From: Agrobacterium tumefaciens
GTDB lineage: Bacteria; Pseudomonadota; Alphaproteobacteria; Rhizobiales; Rhizobiaceae
DNA length: 64,000 nucleotides
Assembly (NCBI RefSeq): GCF_005221325.1
Contig: NZ_CP039889.1
Coordinates: 682,001 to 746,000 of the forward strand
Direction of reading: 5' to 3'
The notes beneath the pieces are model-generated. The model searched no databases and was not told the DNA's origin. It was given only the letters and a program-made list of their open reading frames with translations. This document shows positions 63,252-64,000 of the stretch, piece by piece. The translations under genes and the position numbers were made by a program. Each line of letters begins with the position of its first letter. Position 1 is the stretch's first letter.

Positions 63252-63926
63252 TCAAATGGACAAATGCTTGCGCTCTTCTTCGGGCAGCTGTTCGTAGATC
63301 ACGAAAACCATATCCAGATGTGTCACCAGAGCCTTTTCCGCGCCGTCGGCATCGCCCCGGTCGAGGGCGTCGACGACCGCCAGGTGCTCCTCGATCACGG
63401 CGGGCAGGCGCTCGGGTTTCGCCCAATAACGATGGAACCGCGAAAGCGTCACCTTGGCGGCAAGGATTGCCTGCCAGACGCCCTCGCGGCCGGAAAACGT
63501 GCCGAGCAACCGGTGAAACGCCTCGTCGGCATGGAAAAAGCCGTTGGCGTCATTGGCGGCGATGACCCTTTCCTGCTCGGCGATGACATCCCGCATTGTC
63601 CGGCTCATCTCTTTCGTCCATCGCGGCGCGACCTCGCGTAGCAGCGCCACTTCGAGCGAACGGCGGATAAAATGGCTGTCCTGAATTTCACCGAGCCTGA
63701 TCGGTGCAACAAAGCTGCCGAGTTGCGGATAGACATCCACAAGCCCTTCTTCCGACAGGCGCTGGATGGCCGCGCGCACCGGCGTGCGTGACACGGAAAA
63801 CTGACGGCAGATGGAGTTCTCGCTGATCGGCGCACCGGGCGCGAGGCGGACCTCGACAATCGCTTCGCGCAGCGCCGCGTGAACCTGATCGGCCACGGAG
63901 CCATAGCGATTGACCACGAGCTCCAC
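63252..63926 (-). CDS. GntR family regulator with FCD domain, N-terminus near the window edge
   Basis: This regulator has an N-terminal GntR winged helix (SVADQVHAALREAIVEVRL and ICRQFSVSRTPVRAAIQRL) and a C-terminal FCD all-helical sensor (residues about 80-215) with FHADEAFHRLLGTF and its metal/ligand-binding histidines. It heads the leftward sugar-acid operon, 22 nt upstream of the SDR gene, and is the probable controller that responds to a pathway acid. The start given here is a GTG ending at 63926 (224 residues), but it has no ribosome binding site close by. The frame stays open without a stop to the window edge at 64000, so the true start may lie outside. The family length is 220-250 residues. 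Confidence 0.85.
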   Translation of the reverse strand: MELVVNRYGSVADQVHAALREAIVEVRLAPGAPISENSICRQFSVSRTPVRAAIQRLSEEGLVDVYPQLGSFVAPIRLGEIQDSHFIRRSLEVALLREVAPRWTKEMSRTMRDVIAEQERVIAANDANGFFHADEAFHRLLGTFSGREGVWQAILAAKVTLSRFHRYWAKPERLPAVIEEHLAVVDALDRGDADGAEKALVTHLDMVFVIYEQLPEEERKHLSI

Positions 63927-64000
63927 GCTTTCGATTCCCGGGCCTGAGGCCTCCTGATGGCCGCCGCGTCCGGCAAAGCCGGCACTGGTGTTTTTCGTCA

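Overview
The window looks like a chromosomal segment from an Agrobacterium/Rhizobium-group alphaproteobacterium. The basis is high GC content, dense short-gapped operons, the rhizobial arrangement of the L-rhamnose genes (fused RhaD, DeoR-type RhaR, ABC transporter RhaSTPQ, mutarotase and kinase), and a pair of genes that matches the pterin-responsive PruR-DcpA system known from Agrobacterium tumefaciens. I see no transposase, phage gene or CRISPR array. Almost all of it is ordinary, well-packed chromosomal sequence; gene starts were chosen from ribosome binding sites, overlaps and family lengths.

Positions 1-12.7 kb form a branched-chain amino acid degradation locus. On the minus strand are a branched-chain 2-oxoacid dehydrogenase (E1 alpha, E1 beta and an E2 cut by the left edge), an acyl-CoA dehydrogenase and a thiolase. 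An Lrp-type regulator starts divergently. On the plus strand follows the leucine branch: isovaleryl-CoA dehydrogenase, both methylcrotonyl-CoA carboxylase subunits, HMG-CoA lyase and a methylglutaconyl-CoA hydratase-like enzyme. panC-panB (12.9-14.6 kb) then make pantothenate from 2-oxoisovalerate, the valine keto acid that the dehydrogenase would burn.

Positions 14.8-25.6 kb hold the whole L-rhamnose system: rhaI and rhaD leftward, rhaR-S-T-P-Q-U-K rightward, with a near-perfect 18-bp inverted repeat between them that is probably the RhaR operator. Then come an alpha/beta hydrolase, an FkbM-type methyltransferase, the pruR-dcpA c-di-GMP signalling pair (27.7-30.2 kb), a succinate-semialdehyde-type dehydrogenase, a palindromic dispersed repeat, an AlkC-type DNA repair protein, a sulfate ABC transporter (sbp-cysT-cysW-cysA), a 3-hydroxyisobutyryl-CoA hydrolase, two small proteins of unknown role, and ubiG.

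Positions 41-52 kb are housekeeping: a comF-grxC-nitrilase-DUF1178 operon, a diverged methyltransferase, a lone Flp pilin, an argJ-GNAT-mutT operon, a parvulin foldase and secA. Positions 51.8-57.4 kb carry envelope or glycan genes (EamA permease, OpgC-like acyltransferase, Wzx-like flippase, BioF2/CelD-like acyltransferase) facing a secreted glycine-rich protein built of 14-residue repeats. A tRNA-Leu(CAA) at 57.8 kb is followed by a tight minus-strand sugar-acid operon: lactonase-like amidohydrolase, aldo/keto reductase, UxuA, fructuronate/mannitol-type reductase, SDR and a GntR regulator that reaches or nearly reaches the right edge.
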